In this document: positions 8,927 to 17,629 of the stretch, piece after piece
Layout: the number at the start of each line of letters is the position of its first letter
How positions within the stretch are numbered: position 1 is the first letter of the stretch
Origin: Enchytraeus crypticus
Taxonomy: Eukaryota > Annelida > Clitellata > Enchytraeida > Enchytraeidae
Direction of reading: 5' to 3'
Assembly: GCA_905160935.1 (NCBI GenBank)
Contig: CAJHZI010000184.1
Span: forward strand, 756,501 to 820,500
DNA: 64,000 nucleotides
The notes under the pieces: model-generated
Told to the model about the DNA's origin: nothing
The model's input: only the letters and a program-made list of their open reading frames with translations
The model's database searches: none
Program-made: the position numbers and the translations under genes

Positions 8927-10968
8927 CTCTCTCTCTCTTGTGGGTTCGAATTCCAGCCACGCTGATCTGGAGTAAAATCTCAGATATTCACTGGACTGGT
9001 TATATGGAAAATGGACTAAATTTCCCAACGGTTTAAACATGTTGTATTAAAAGCAATAGACATCATAGTCGTTGATCATTTCACTATAGTGCGTGTTTAG
9101 TATTTACGCAAGGAGTTCGGGAAAATGATGATGATTGGTTTGCATTCACTCACAGGTATGTACGATCCTGATCAACCTCTTTGTCCTCCTTCTTACGAAG
9201 AAACGCTGACCTTTGGCAGTAGTGTAAGTTGTGTTAACTTGATAAATAATTGTCATAGCTAATAAAATATATGAATGACCCTGGTTAAACTGGGATTTAA
9301 AGGAAGATGATGATGATGATGAATGTAAAATAAATATGTCCAAACATGTAGATTGTTAAATGCTTGGAGCCAGTGGCGATGTCGATAAGATATCCGACTG
9401 CGGATCAGTACGTACAGGGTTCCAATACTGGGCTCATTCATCACTGATATTGCTTTAGCTGTGACAAATATTTATCAACTTCGGACTGAATTTCTGGATT
9501 TTGGAATTTGCACCGTTTTTGGACCTTCTTTTTTTGCTCGCTGGCTTGATTTTGTCTCAATAGTGCTCGATGTTGTCAATGATGACTGTAGCACTCCAAT
9601 TGTTGTTATTATTATTTGGAAAGATTTAACTGACATCAACTGATTCAACATCGGCTTTACGGCTGCAGGATTAATTTTATTTATTGTTAATTTAATGTAT
9701 TATTAAAACTTCTGAAATTTACATTATTTTTAATTTCTACATGTAATATATGTTATATAAGAGAATGTGATTGGTTACCAATTGCATCACAGTAGCCGAA
9801 CAAATAATTCTACATATTACTACAATAATGTTTAGGGTAATTTAACTCCTTTACACAAGGACAATATCAGGCTTATAAGAGGACGATGCAAACTTTTGTC
9901 AGGTGTATGCAAGGTTGATGTTTGATATATCTAATAGAGTAGAAGACGAATATGTGTAATAATCGCCTACAGAAGCGTTAATTTCTATTTTAGGAGTTTA
10001 GTATAAAGTTCATACGATACCTGGATTAGATAATTATAATATAGGTTTTACGACCGTTTTCTCATCCAAAGATGATGTCAGGGACGTTCTCAAAGCACGA
10101 ATCACTACAGATTAATTCACCCAGACCAGTCTGCAAAAGAAGTGCACTGAGGAGAAGTAAGGTCCTAAAAATGGAAGCCAGTCCTGAGAAGAAAAATGGT
10201 GTGTACATCAAAACGATGTATAAGAATCGCTTGTGGTAATCCTTATCTTTACACGGAATATTGTGTGGTCTTACTGTTAGCCTTGTGGAATATATGGATA
10301 ATAATAGTAGTAATAATAATAATAATATTAATAATAATAATAAAGGTTTAACATCCGTTTCTTCATCCAAGGATGATATCAGGGACGTCCCAACAGCACA
10401 CATCACTAACAATTACTAACACATAGCAGAGTATAGTAATTATTATCTGTATGTATTGTAGGATTTCGCTCATGAGAATTCTGCAGATAGAACACTTCCG
10501 GTTCTTCCGCCTCCCTACAGTGAGGTCATTAAACCAGACCAGGAGCTCGGTGTGGCGCTAAGTCCTGTGCCTCCATCGTACACTGACATAGAGAGAGCAC
10601 CAGCTCCTCAGAGTAGACTCACTCTGCCTCCGCTCCTGCCACATAACAACAGAATCACGTCCGTCACGTTCATACCTCAGACTTCCTCGTCTGCTGCTGC
10701 TCAAACTACTTCCGGTGATTCCTGGGCTGATCGCTCAGACGACGGCGCTATATTTCTGCTCAGCTCGACTGATGACGCGGGTGTCTTGGGTGGAGCTGAG
10801 AGTAATCTAATCAGCGCATCAGATCTCACCGACACTTCGACTACTTCTGCTTGGAATCCCTCTGTGAATGATAATCAGATCAACTCTGGAGTTCTGAGTG
10901 ATTCAGTAGATTCCATCATTCCTGCTGTGGAGCATTCCGATGATGCTGTTAGAATAAGCGAGCTGTGA
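117..10968 (+). CDS. CUB/LDLa single-pass receptor with PPxY tail (5' partial)
   Basis: Joined exons are 117-302, 3277-3402, 7630-7866, 9156-9223 and 10462-10968. The first three junctions are phase 1 and the last is phase 0. The 373 visible residues hold the second half of a CUB-like domain (1-61), one LDL-receptor class A repeat with cysteines at 63, 71, 79, 84, 90 and 99, a transmembrane helix at about 127-153 followed by RRRR, and a cytoplasmic tail with PPSY (193-196), PPPY (221-224) and PPSY (242-245). The C-terminus ISEL fits a class I PDZ ligand. PPxY motifs bind WW domains of NEDD4-family ubiquitin ligases, so ligase-controlled trafficking is a reasonable inference. CUB plus LDLa plus one helix recalls NETO proteins; the PPxY tail recalls LDLRAD3/LDLRAD4. 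Orthology is not settled. The 5' end lies outside the window. Confidence 0.85.
410..463. repeat. (TA)n microsatellite
   Basis: Long TA tract in a receptor intron, followed at 490-580 by short repeats of ATTCCGG. Confidence 0.9.
1231..1296. repeat. (TA)n microsatellite
   Basis: Perfect TA tract flanked by TATG-rich DNA. The rest of 303-1880 shows no exon I can support. An A-rich (AAAT)n tail at 1536-1556 probably ends an old retroelement. Confidence 0.9.
1884..2870 (-). mobile_element. L2/CR1-like LINE C-terminus and 3' UTR, degenerate
   Basis: Read on the minus strand, 2870-2058 gives the end of a CR1/L2-type reverse transcriptase polyprotein with frameshifts. Recognisable pieces are LLDYCNS, SFAACKNSLARVV and, at the end, NPLPANLRSCSLSTF followed by TTYLFPP. 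The 3' UTR ends near 1884 with GACATCATTCTTGGATGAGG and a (TTA)n tail. The element is interrupted at 2282-2420 by a SINE fragment and cannot be functional. The clade is inferred from the SLP/NLR terminal motif. Confidence 0.65.
2282..2420 (-). mobile_element. 5S-SINE tail fragment nested in LINE
   Basis: The sequence matches the 3' half of the SINE at 22105-22395, including CCATGGTTATTAGTAATC and the (ATAAC)n tail. The 5S-like head is missing, so this copy is 5'-truncated. It splits the L2/CR1-like LINE. Confidence 0.75.
2975..3266 (+). repeat. 22-bp T-rich minisatellite at the LDLa acceptor
   Basis: About 13 units near TGTATTTGTCTATATTTCTG run up to ten bases before the acceptor AG at 3275-3276. 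It therefore supplies the polypyrimidine tract of the LDLa exon. Confidence 0.9.
3277..3402 (+). CDS. Receptor exon: LDL-receptor class A repeat
   Basis: This phase 1-1 exon holds one complete LDLa module. Six cysteines are spaced 7, 7, 4, 5 and 8, and the calcium-binding end reads CDGVADCSDKSDEMAC. The acceptor GCACAG sits directly after a T-rich 22-bp minisatellite. The donor C/GTTAAT is weak, but it is the one whose phase fits the next exon. Confidence 0.85.
3592..4460 (+). mobile_element. LINE-A, 5'-truncated RTE-like copy with 15-bp TSD
   Basis: The insert 3607-4445 is bounded by TGCAGACTGAGTTAA at 3592-3606 and 4446-4460, a 15-bp target site duplication. It encodes the last third of an endonuclease-type reverse transcriptase: SFKYLGHTITDDGKCKTEI, LLYGCETWTLRKEDIGKLEA, EMWIWRRMERISW, then the GRMEGNRGKGRPRLGMLDDL tail. 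The YADD catalytic box reads FADE and there are frameshifts near 3988 and stops at 4232 and 4358, so it is dead. The 3' end reads CCATGGACCTGCCAGTTGG, GTGCACTAAGAG and a GA repeat. RTE clade is inferred from the terminal motifs. Confidence 0.85.
5358..5454. repeat. (TA)n microsatellite left of mariner
   Basis: Near-perfect TA tract that abuts the left inverted repeat of the mariner-like element. Confidence 0.9.
5455..6203 (+). mobile_element. Mariner-like relic with ~190-bp inverted repeats
   Basis: The ends are CAGGGTGAGTAAAAAA and its complement, flanked by TA. The inverted repeats extend about 190 bp (5455-5645 and 6015-6203) with high identity. Between them, 5682-6017 encodes the C-terminal part of a Tc1/mariner transposase: FIFQQNGAPADASRH, EWPSNSPDHNPLDYHIWG and YQKHQPKPKNKTELQE. 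The aspartate expected in FQQD is N here, and the N-terminal half with the DNA-binding domain is absent. This is a non-autonomous, inactive element. It lies within a TA microsatellite inside a LINE. Confidence 0.85.
6204..6277. repeat. (TA)n microsatellite right of mariner
   Basis: TA tract continuing directly from the right inverted repeat, so the element sits in a split microsatellite. Confidence 0.9.
7037..7090 (-). mobile_element. LINE-B/SINE-B 3' tail fragment
   Basis: Minus strand carries the tail GGATTCAAGAGAAGATGATG after a match to ACCCTAGTTAAA. The body is not visible. Confidence 0.55.
7383..7620 (+). repeat. 24-bp minisatellite before the TM exon
   Basis: About ten units of GGTATGATAATCTCTACGAT plus AATC end nine bases before the acceptor at 7629. 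The array is open in the frame of the transmembrane exon, giving an eight-residue repeat YDNLYDNR. Confidence 0.9.
7630..7866 (+). CDS. Receptor exon: transmembrane segment
   Basis: This phase 1-1 exon runs from GACTGCAG to A/GTAAGT. It encodes a short proline and arginine-rich stalk, an uninterrupted hydrophobic helix (LLSILMPLVVIGIIIF and on), then MMRRRRYYIRR as stop-transfer. Type I topology follows from the LDLa module lying upstream. A 24-bp minisatellite ends just before the acceptor and is open in the same frame. Confidence 0.85.
7893..8300 (+). mobile_element. tRNA-derived SINE (family T2) with nested LINE
   Basis: The head 7893-7950 (CAATAGCGTAGTGGTTAGAGG) has a tRNA-like box A. 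The body resumes at 8097 with GTTTGATTCCCCGC as a box B-like stretch and ends in GATAGATATCAACGTAGTTG. It begins 26 bases after the receptor donor at 7866. Confidence 0.75.
7951..8096 (-). mobile_element. LINE-C 3' fragment with 11-bp TSD
   Basis: The fragment is bounded by GTTTTAAATGA at 7940-7950 and 8097-8107. On the minus strand it encodes RTRWLDTVEFDLNTSIADLR and AVRNRDTWRQFIK, the usual end of an RTE-like polyprotein, then a (TCA)n tail. It is a short 5'-truncated insertion into the SINE. Confidence 0.8.
8802..9105 (+). mobile_element. SINE family T2 copy with internal CT expansion
   Basis: The same order of blocks as 7893-8300: TCAATAGCCTAG, GTGAATTGAACTCTC, GTGGGTTCGAATTCCAGCC (box B), CACTGGACTGGTTA and GTTGATCATTTCACTATAG. 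A (CT)n tract at 8869-8937 has grown inside the tRNA-like head. Confidence 0.75.
8869..8937. repeat. (CT)n/(CTAT)n microsatellite
   Basis: CT tract with a short CTAT block, inside a SINE. Confidence 0.9.
9156..9223 (+). CDS. Receptor exon: first PPxY motif
   Basis: A 68-nt exon between TCACAG and AGT/GTAAGT, entered in phase 1 and left in phase 0. It encodes MYDPDQPLCPPSYEETLTF. PPSYEE is a typical WW-domain ligand. The exon is too short to show up as an open frame on its own, and was found by phase matching. Confidence 0.8.
9272..9332 (+). mobile_element. LINE-B/SINE-B 3' tail fragment
   Basis: GACCCTGGTTAAACTGGGAT followed by GGAAGATGATGATGATGATG, the tail shared with SINE-B copies. Confidence 0.6.
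9360..9460 (+). mobile_element. tRNA-derived SINE (family T1) copy
   Basis: GGAGCCAGTGGCGATGTCG (box A-like) and CAGGGTTCCAATACTG (box B-like) match the better copy at 39288. Confidence 0.65.
10046..10200 (-). mobile_element. L2/CR1-like LINE 3' UTR fragment
   Basis: Matches 1884-2045: on the minus strand it carries AATTAATCTGTAGTGATTCG and GACATCATCTTTGGATGAG. A second short copy lies at 10346-10410, after an (AAT)n tract. Confidence 0.7.
10346..10410 (-). mobile_element. L2/CR1-like LINE 3' end with (TTA)n tail
   Basis: The last 65 bp of the same LINE 3' UTR, with its (TTA)n tail at 10302-10343. It lies 50 bp before the last receptor exon. Confidence 0.7.
10462..10968 (+). CDS. Receptor last exon: PPxY tail and stop
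   Basis: The acceptor is GTATTGTAG and the exon begins in phase 0 with DFAHEN. It holds PPPYSEV and PPSYTDI, then about 120 residues rich in Ser, Thr, Asp and Ala with no recognisable fold, ending RISEL with TGA at 10966-10968. Base composition is clearly richer in GC than the flanking introns, as expected for coding DNA. Confidence 0.85.
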   Translation, partial: DFAHENSADRTLPVLPPPYSEVIKPDQELGVALSPVPPSYTDIERAPAPQSRLTLPPLLPHNNRITSVTFIPQTSSSAAAQTTSGDSWADRSDDGAIFLLSSTDDAGVLGGAESNLISASDLTDTSTTSAWNPSVNDNQINSGVLSDSVDSIIPAVEHSDDAVRISEL

Positions 10969-11794
10969 GCCATTGACTAGCTGCAGATCTCGAATGAATA
11001 TTTGTTGGTCTGTTTCTGCTCAAGAACTCTTTGGACCGGTTATGACCGGTTTTCTGGCGTGCTCTGACTGGTTCTTTGGACCAGTTCTGACTGACTCACT
11101 ATCTTGGTTATGACTGGATTTCTGGACTGGTATGACTGGTTTTCTGGAGCGGTTTTGATTGATTGATTTGTAAATTTTTATGCGATCTTTGGTTAATGAC
11201 ATTTCAATGGTTCAAGTTTATTGATAAGACAAAACTATCTAATCTGTTACTCTAGCTTGGTATAGTAGTTTTGTGGGATATCAAATTGAATATAACTTAT
11301 CCGGTATGGCAATATTGATTGTATAAAAGTCAACTGTGTGACTTCCAGTCAAAATATACATGGTTCAAGTGCTCATATTTCAACCAATGGTGATATTCAC
11401 CAGAAGATGTCATAAAGGAATTGAGAATTGAGTTACTGTGTGTTTTGGAATTGAGTAAGACCTGTGTTGTTGTAAAATCGACGTTTATTTTTTTATGCAC
11501 ATACTTTCACTCTGTAAATATATCTAGTAGGCTCATTTGAACAGACTTGCATATTTTGCTAATATACATGTATGTAAAACATAAATAACGTTACAACTAA
11601 AGGAAGTAAAGAAAAGTGTCATGGAAGTCTACAATTTATTTGACTGCCTTATAATTATTATTAAGATTAAACCTGTCTGATGTAAAAACATCGATTGGAT
11701 TAAACATGCACTCATAGAAGAGCGAAAGTGCGATGAGAGGGTGAGAGTTTTGTCTTAAACCTCACCATCTATCTATCACTTTTTAAAAATAAAT

Positions 11795-11850
11795 TAAAAA
11801 GTGATAGATATCAACATAGTTGATCATTTCACTATAATGCGTGTTTACTT
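11795..11850 (+). mobile_element. SINE T2 tail fragment
   Basis: GTGATAGATATCAACATAG followed by TTGATCATTTCACTATAATG. Confidence 0.7.
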
Positions 11851-13427
11851 TTAAACCTGGCAACAGTGAGAGAGCTTCATTGTTAGAATGATCAGTGGTT
11901 TTTGATATCAGTTGATTGTGCCTTTTACTCTGCTTTATACTATGGGCTATGTATTACTATATGAAATCCTGTTTTTAAACATTTGTAATGTATATTAGAA
12001 ATGTATAAACATTATCTTATGAGTGTATTTGAAACAAAACTTTTAAGATTTCTTGATATGACTTGTTGGTGCAATTACCCAGTTTTTTAAATAAATAACT
12101 TTATATTTTTATTAACTATTTTACTGTATAATATTTTTGCATTTGAGAAGCATAAAGCTTTGATGCTTTTGTGGTGATTTTTATTATTAGTTTACCTTTT
12201 GCTATAAAATTAACTTAAGCCTATATTGATTGGTACTTTCTACTACGAGAAGCTACTGGAAGATATAACGTAGATTCTAGTTGTAGCGCTGATCTGTTGT
12301 TTTTGCATTCATTCTACAATTTAATGGAGATTGACACTAAACTACTATCTGTAGAAAATGGTGGAAATGAAATTTAAAAATAGCCATTAAATGTTCTTGA
12401 GGACGTTTCCAGAAAGCAGTGAAAATATAAAATAAAAGAAAAAAGGTAATAGTTAATATGTAATAGTTATATGTATTAGTAGTTTATATGTAATAGTAAT
12501 AGTTAATGTGAATGTTGTTATATGTACGAAGAGTACACTGTTACTGTTAAGTTTTTGTTGTTGTCACGTATTGATAAAGCAATCTAAATTTATTCCAATA
12601 ACCGATGTTCTTTATATTTCATTCCCTGCAATTATATCTGTTTTTAGTAGTAAATAATAAAATATCACATGCTATTGTTTTATAGTTATAGGCCTATGCT
12701 GTTTTAAAGGTTATATTCAATTTAGTTTCTTGTTACGTTGTGACGGCTTCTTGAAGACAGTTTTATACTTTTAAATATTTTCTTAATGAAACAACAATTA
12801 TTATTTAGATGTTTATTTGCCATTTTGAAATTATTTATTAAAATTCTTTTTATCGCTTGTGCCATTCCTGGCGATGTAATTTTGATACAGTATAATGAAT
12901 GATTATGCTATATATTTAATTCTGTAATTTATTAGTTATTATAATAAATAATTAATAAACTTAATTTAATTAATTAATTAAATAATAAAATTAATTAATA
13001 CACACATTAATAAATTAATGTGTGTGCTGTTTATTCTTTGAGGCCTTTGTCATTTAAGTGTACTTAGTTGATCTTGATGCTCTTAAAGATCTTCATTTCT
13101 ATCTTAACGGTTATTTTCACCAATCACTGATGAAGGAGATTTGATGTTGCTATGATATTTTAGATTAGATAAACTATTTTTGATATTTTTAATGACTTTA
13201 TCTGTCAAGTGTAATAATAATGCGTAATGGGTTCAAAGGTTAGAGGTGAGCGAGGTTTGAATCCATCTCCTACTGCTCCATTGCATATTGCTTATTGCAA
13301 ACATTCTTTGCAATATTTCAACTCTTCGTGTAAATTAGCTATAACAGTTTACCTGGTTATGTTTGCCAATATGCTGGTATAAACCGTTGCTAATATAGTG
13401 GTTACGAATGTGGTGATTTGTGATTAG

Positions 13428-13520
13428 GGGCTGAGCCGGTGGCTTGTTGTTATGTTGTTCAACTGTGGATCAGTAGGTGCAGGGTTCAAATACTGAGCTC
13501 TCCCCTTCACTGACGTGCTG
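13428..13520 (+). mobile_element. SINE T1 copy, diverged
   Basis: GCTGAGCCGGTGGCTTG and GCAGGGTTCAAATACTGAGC match the T1 tRNA-like head. Confidence 0.6.
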
Positions 13521-13726
13521 TCGTGCAATAAACTGACTTTTATTAGACTTCTGGTTTTTAATTCTATCGTCATATAGTGTGATCTGATAAATATTTCTCT
13601 TTACCAATCTTTATACGCCAGAAATTATCTTGCATCCGATTTTCAATCAAGTTAGACACCTAACGTGGGCCTAAGCGTAGTTTATTTGTCCATAATCTTT
13701 TTCTACATTGAATAAATTATATACAT

Positions 13727-13831
13727 TTTTGTGCACTGCCTACTGGCAGGTCCACGGTCCTCTTCAAGTCCACATATGAGTGGATCTTTATATCATCTAA
13801 CATTCCTAATTTCGGCCTGCCTCTGCCTCTG
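13727..13831 (-). mobile_element. LINE-A 3' end fragment
   Basis: Minus strand matches the LINE-A end: GGCAGGCCGAAATTAGGAAT and ACCTGCCAGTAGGCAGTGCA. Confidence 0.75.
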
Positions 13832-13889
<58 letters not shown>

Positions 13890-14200
13890 TATATTATTAT
13901 ACATATACAATTTATTATATATATATATATATATATAAATATATATATAATATATATAAAGATATATACATATATATATATACATATATAATATATATAT
14001 ATTATTATATATATATATATATTATTATATGTATGTATATATATTAATAAATATATATATATATATTTATAATATAATACATATATATTATACATATATA
14101 TTATATTGTGGTGTATCTAATTATATTAAATATATATATATATATATATATATTGAATATATGTATATGTATTATAGATATATATTATATATATATATAG
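13832..14200. repeat. TA-rich microsatellite region
   Basis: Perfect TA tract at 13836-13881, then imperfect TATATTAT repeats to 14200. All open frames here are repeat artefacts. Confidence 0.85.
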
Positions 14201-14201
14201 C

Positions 14202-14330
14202 TAAGGTTAACGTCAGTTTCCTCACTCGAAAGCGATGTCAGTGACGGGCGAGCCCAGGATTTGAACCCGCATCTACTGATCCGCGGTCGAGTATCTTACC
14301 GACTTCGCCACTGGCTCCAACCATGCGAAG
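14202..14330 (-). mobile_element. SINE T1 copy inside TA microsatellite
   Basis: The minus strand runs from GGAGCCAGTGGCGAAGTCGG to GAGGAAACTGACGTTAACC. TA tracts flank both sides (up to 14200 and 14334-14396). Confidence 0.8.
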
Positions 14331-14332
14331 TC

Positions 14333-14333
<1 letters not shown>

Positions 14334-14396
<63 letters not shown>
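14334..14396. repeat. (TA)n microsatellite
   Basis: Perfect TA tract adjoining the SINE T1 copy. Confidence 0.9.
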
Positions 14397-14397
<1 letters not shown>

Positions 14398-14762
14398 TTA
14401 CATGTAGTATCATTTAAACTATTCTTCTCAAATTGATTTAAAGATTAATTAATGATTGATATTTGGCAATTTGATCATTAATATACTGTACTATATGCAA
14501 TAACATCTACTTTTGAATGATATCAGAATTGTTAATTGTCACTTCTTATTTATATTTAGTAGGCTCAAGTGTGCTTCTTTGTATTTGAGAAGAATTAAGG
14601 CTAATTATCTTCATTGGGAATTGGATTATATCGAATACAGTTTACAATTTTTATTTAGAATTAATAACAATTAATAATTGTAGTTATAACTTGATTTTTG
14701 CTGAGTAGATTAACTATTGTGCTGACAACCTTACTTAATAAACTAATTTTCAATGGGCACAG

Positions 14763-14900
14763 GTGCTATTGTTGCACTTACGAGCTATTGTTGCACATAC
14801 GAGCTATTGTTTCACATACGAGCTATTGTTGCACCTACGAGCTATTGTTGCACATACGTGCTATTACGGCACATAGGCCTACGTGCTATTGTTGCACTTA
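14763..14900 (+). repeat. 19-bp minisatellite
   Basis: About seven units of GCTATTGTTGCACATACGA, with decay at the 3' side. Confidence 0.85.
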
Positions 14901-16039
14901 ATTATGTGATATTGCTGTATATATGTGCTATTGCTACATGTACAATTATAGTACATGTAGCAATATGTATGTACTGTTCTCTAATTAACTTCAATTGCGC
15001 AAATAGGAATCGATCTCTCTGAACTGTTCAAAGCCTATTCGATAAAGACAGGGCTGCGTGTTTAGCAAGAAATAATTCAAATGACACAGCTGCCTTCGGG
15101 ATCCTATTTACTGGATTTACGCGAGTCTATCCTTAGGCCTATAATGAATGAATGTCTGGTCATCAATATTAATAAGCCTGTCTTAGGCCTATAATGAATA
15201 ATTATAATAAATTAGTGTCAGGTCATCAATATTCATAACTAATTATAAGCATGTCTGTTATTGTTTTACGACCATATGCAGTATGTTTGAAAAATCTATG
15301 TATATTAATTACGTACAGCTATACATGTATAATTATACTATAGATTGTTATTACACGCACAAATTGATATGTTAGGTACAACAATAGTTAGAGCTTTTAG
15401 GTTTCCTAATGATGACACCGATGATGTAAACTGTTGTAAGATCGTAGTTATGTAGCAATATAATGCTTTATCGTTATTGACTCTTTCTTAAAATGAAATA
15501 ATTGTAATATTTTTTATATTTAAATAGCAAAACATACGGGATATGTATCATTTGTTATTAATGGAATTAAAAGTTGCACAAGTTTTAACATTTCACTTTG
15601 TTTTTCTGCTATTACTATCATCTGCTTTATAATTTGGCCGGGATTTAGCCGACTTGATAGAGTTTGCACGTTATTAAAGAAGTTACGTATTGGCGTAACG
15701 GTATGTTTGAAAGCCTGAGGAAATAATCCTGTTGAAAGAGTGAGCTTAGCAATCAATGCTAGTACAGGAGAAAGTAAGTGAATACACTTCATTAGAAGAG
15801 AGGTCAAGATATGGTCTTAAGTTTGTAATGTAAAAATTATATATAACCGGTTTTTCACCAGTAATTTACCAGTAAAACCCCCCCACATAATACTTAACCA
15901 CGTAAAAAACGGTAAAAAAATAAATATCCGTTTCCGAAGCTCCAGTTCACACTTAATAAAAAGGAAACATTAAATATGTGCTGAAACTCAAAGATTTTCC
16001 CCCCACATGTTGAGTTGTTGAGAACATAATACTATAAAG

Positions 16040-16150
16040 CTGGTAAAGCTAATGTTAACGTCAGTTTCCTCACTCGAAGGCGATGTCAGTGACAGGCGAG
16101 CCCAGGATTTGAACACCGTACCTAGTGATCCGCTGTGGAATGCCTCGACC
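16040..16150 (-). mobile_element. SINE T1 copy
   Basis: Contains GTTAACGTCAGTTTCCTCAC and GAGCCCAGGATTTGAAC on the plus strand, that is, T1 reversed. The box A end is decayed. Confidence 0.7.
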
Positions 16151-16979
16151 TCGGAAATATGATCTTTGTAGTATGATAATATAGGAGCTATTGTAGTCCT
16201 AAATATATTCTGTTACTGTATTACCTGCTCTTGGATTAAAATTGGATTTCTTACATTAATGCATTACTACGTTAGGCTATTACGTATCATAAGTAACTTA
16301 ATTTGCGTTATACATTAGTGACGTGTACAATGTATGTCATAGTATGCGCACACTATGCAATTGATTTTATGGTAATGTATAATAAGGTAGTTTACTGCAA
16401 CTCCCATGAAATAACAAATTGGAGCATGTAGGACATAAAGTTGGCAATTTTGCTCTGCGTTGGAATTACAAATAGAATTCTAGATTCTCAACAACATATA
16501 AAAATCTCTATCAAAAGCTTATCGATTTCAGAAAATAGGCCTATACTCAATGATGGAAAGTTGTTCTGTGTTTAAAGAAACTAAGTGACTAGTCTTATTA
16601 CTAAATCAAAGTTACATTGACTAATTTTACAGTTTTCTACTGACAAACAATGGAGAATTATTTTAAATAATTTTATTTACTAAATTGCTACTCAATGTTC
16701 AAATGCTTATTTAATTTTTAGTTTATCGTGCAAATGCAAGTGAATTACTTAATAAATGACAGAAAATATACTTGTTCATCAATAGTTATTGTCAATTTCA
16801 ATTGATTCGCATAATATACTCCTACACATATATTATAGCAGAAGACTGAGAAGACGTAGGCCTACATTTATATTTGTAGCTAATCATTTATTTTTTACCA
16901 TTTAACCGATAAAGTAGGCCTACCCTATTTTTTAACCGCTGAGTTTTTACTTGCAAATTTAAATCACTAGAGTGTCACC

Positions 16980-17380
16980 CTAAAAATAACACGCATTGTA
17001 GTAAAATGATTAAATGTTGATATCTATGACGAGTATCACATGTTTAATCCGTCAGGCATTTCATTCATTTTACGTTTAATCAGTCCTGAATGGTTACACG
17101 TAAAATGAATGAAAGTTTGAAGTTTGTAATTTTTTCCCTTAGAGTTTTTGTATGTTGAGATATGAAGTTACGATTAGACTGGTGATACAAGTCTTCAAGA
17201 CTTCCTAAACCAGAATAATAAAGTTTAGTTTAGTTAAGTTAAGACTAAAGATATAGAATAAGTAATACTTTATTCTATGGTTAAGACAGTCCATGTGAAA
17301 TCTGATTTTTCGCCCTCAGATCAGCGCTGTCGGGGATCGAACTCACGAGAGTTTAATTAGCCTCAGAACCAAAGAAGATA
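16980..17380 (-). mobile_element. SINE T2 copy, interrupted
   Basis: The tail part (16980-17100) and the tRNA-like head (17286-17375, GGGGATCGAACTCACGAG reversed) are separated by about 185 bp of other sequence. Confidence 0.55.
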
Positions 17381-17549
17381 TATAGAGACTAATTCTTTAT
17401 TCTGTGCTCAAAACTCACATTGTGTAGTTGGAAAGTCTAAAACTAATTTAGTAATCCCTTCAGCGGAAAAGAACATCACAAGTTTGCCATAATATCTTGG
17501 CGTTCACAAAAACAAAAACGCTAAGCGATTTTAATTCTTGAGCAAGTCG

Positions 17550-17550
<1 letters not shown>

Positions 17551-17628
<78 letters not shown>
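17551..17628. repeat. (TA)n microsatellite
   Basis: Perfect TA tract. Confidence 0.9.

Positions 17629-17629
<1 letters not shown>

Noticed and set aside
13793..14244. Open frames rich in Tyr and Ile
   Set aside because: Translations of TA microsatellites. The same applies near 1192-1380, 5297-5479, 39223 and 57273-57590.
17059..17114. 17-bp inverted repeat (TTTCATTCATTTTACGT) as a regulatory hairpin
   Set aside because: Lies in a decayed SINE T2 region and is simple AT-rich sequence, so chance or SINE decay explains it.
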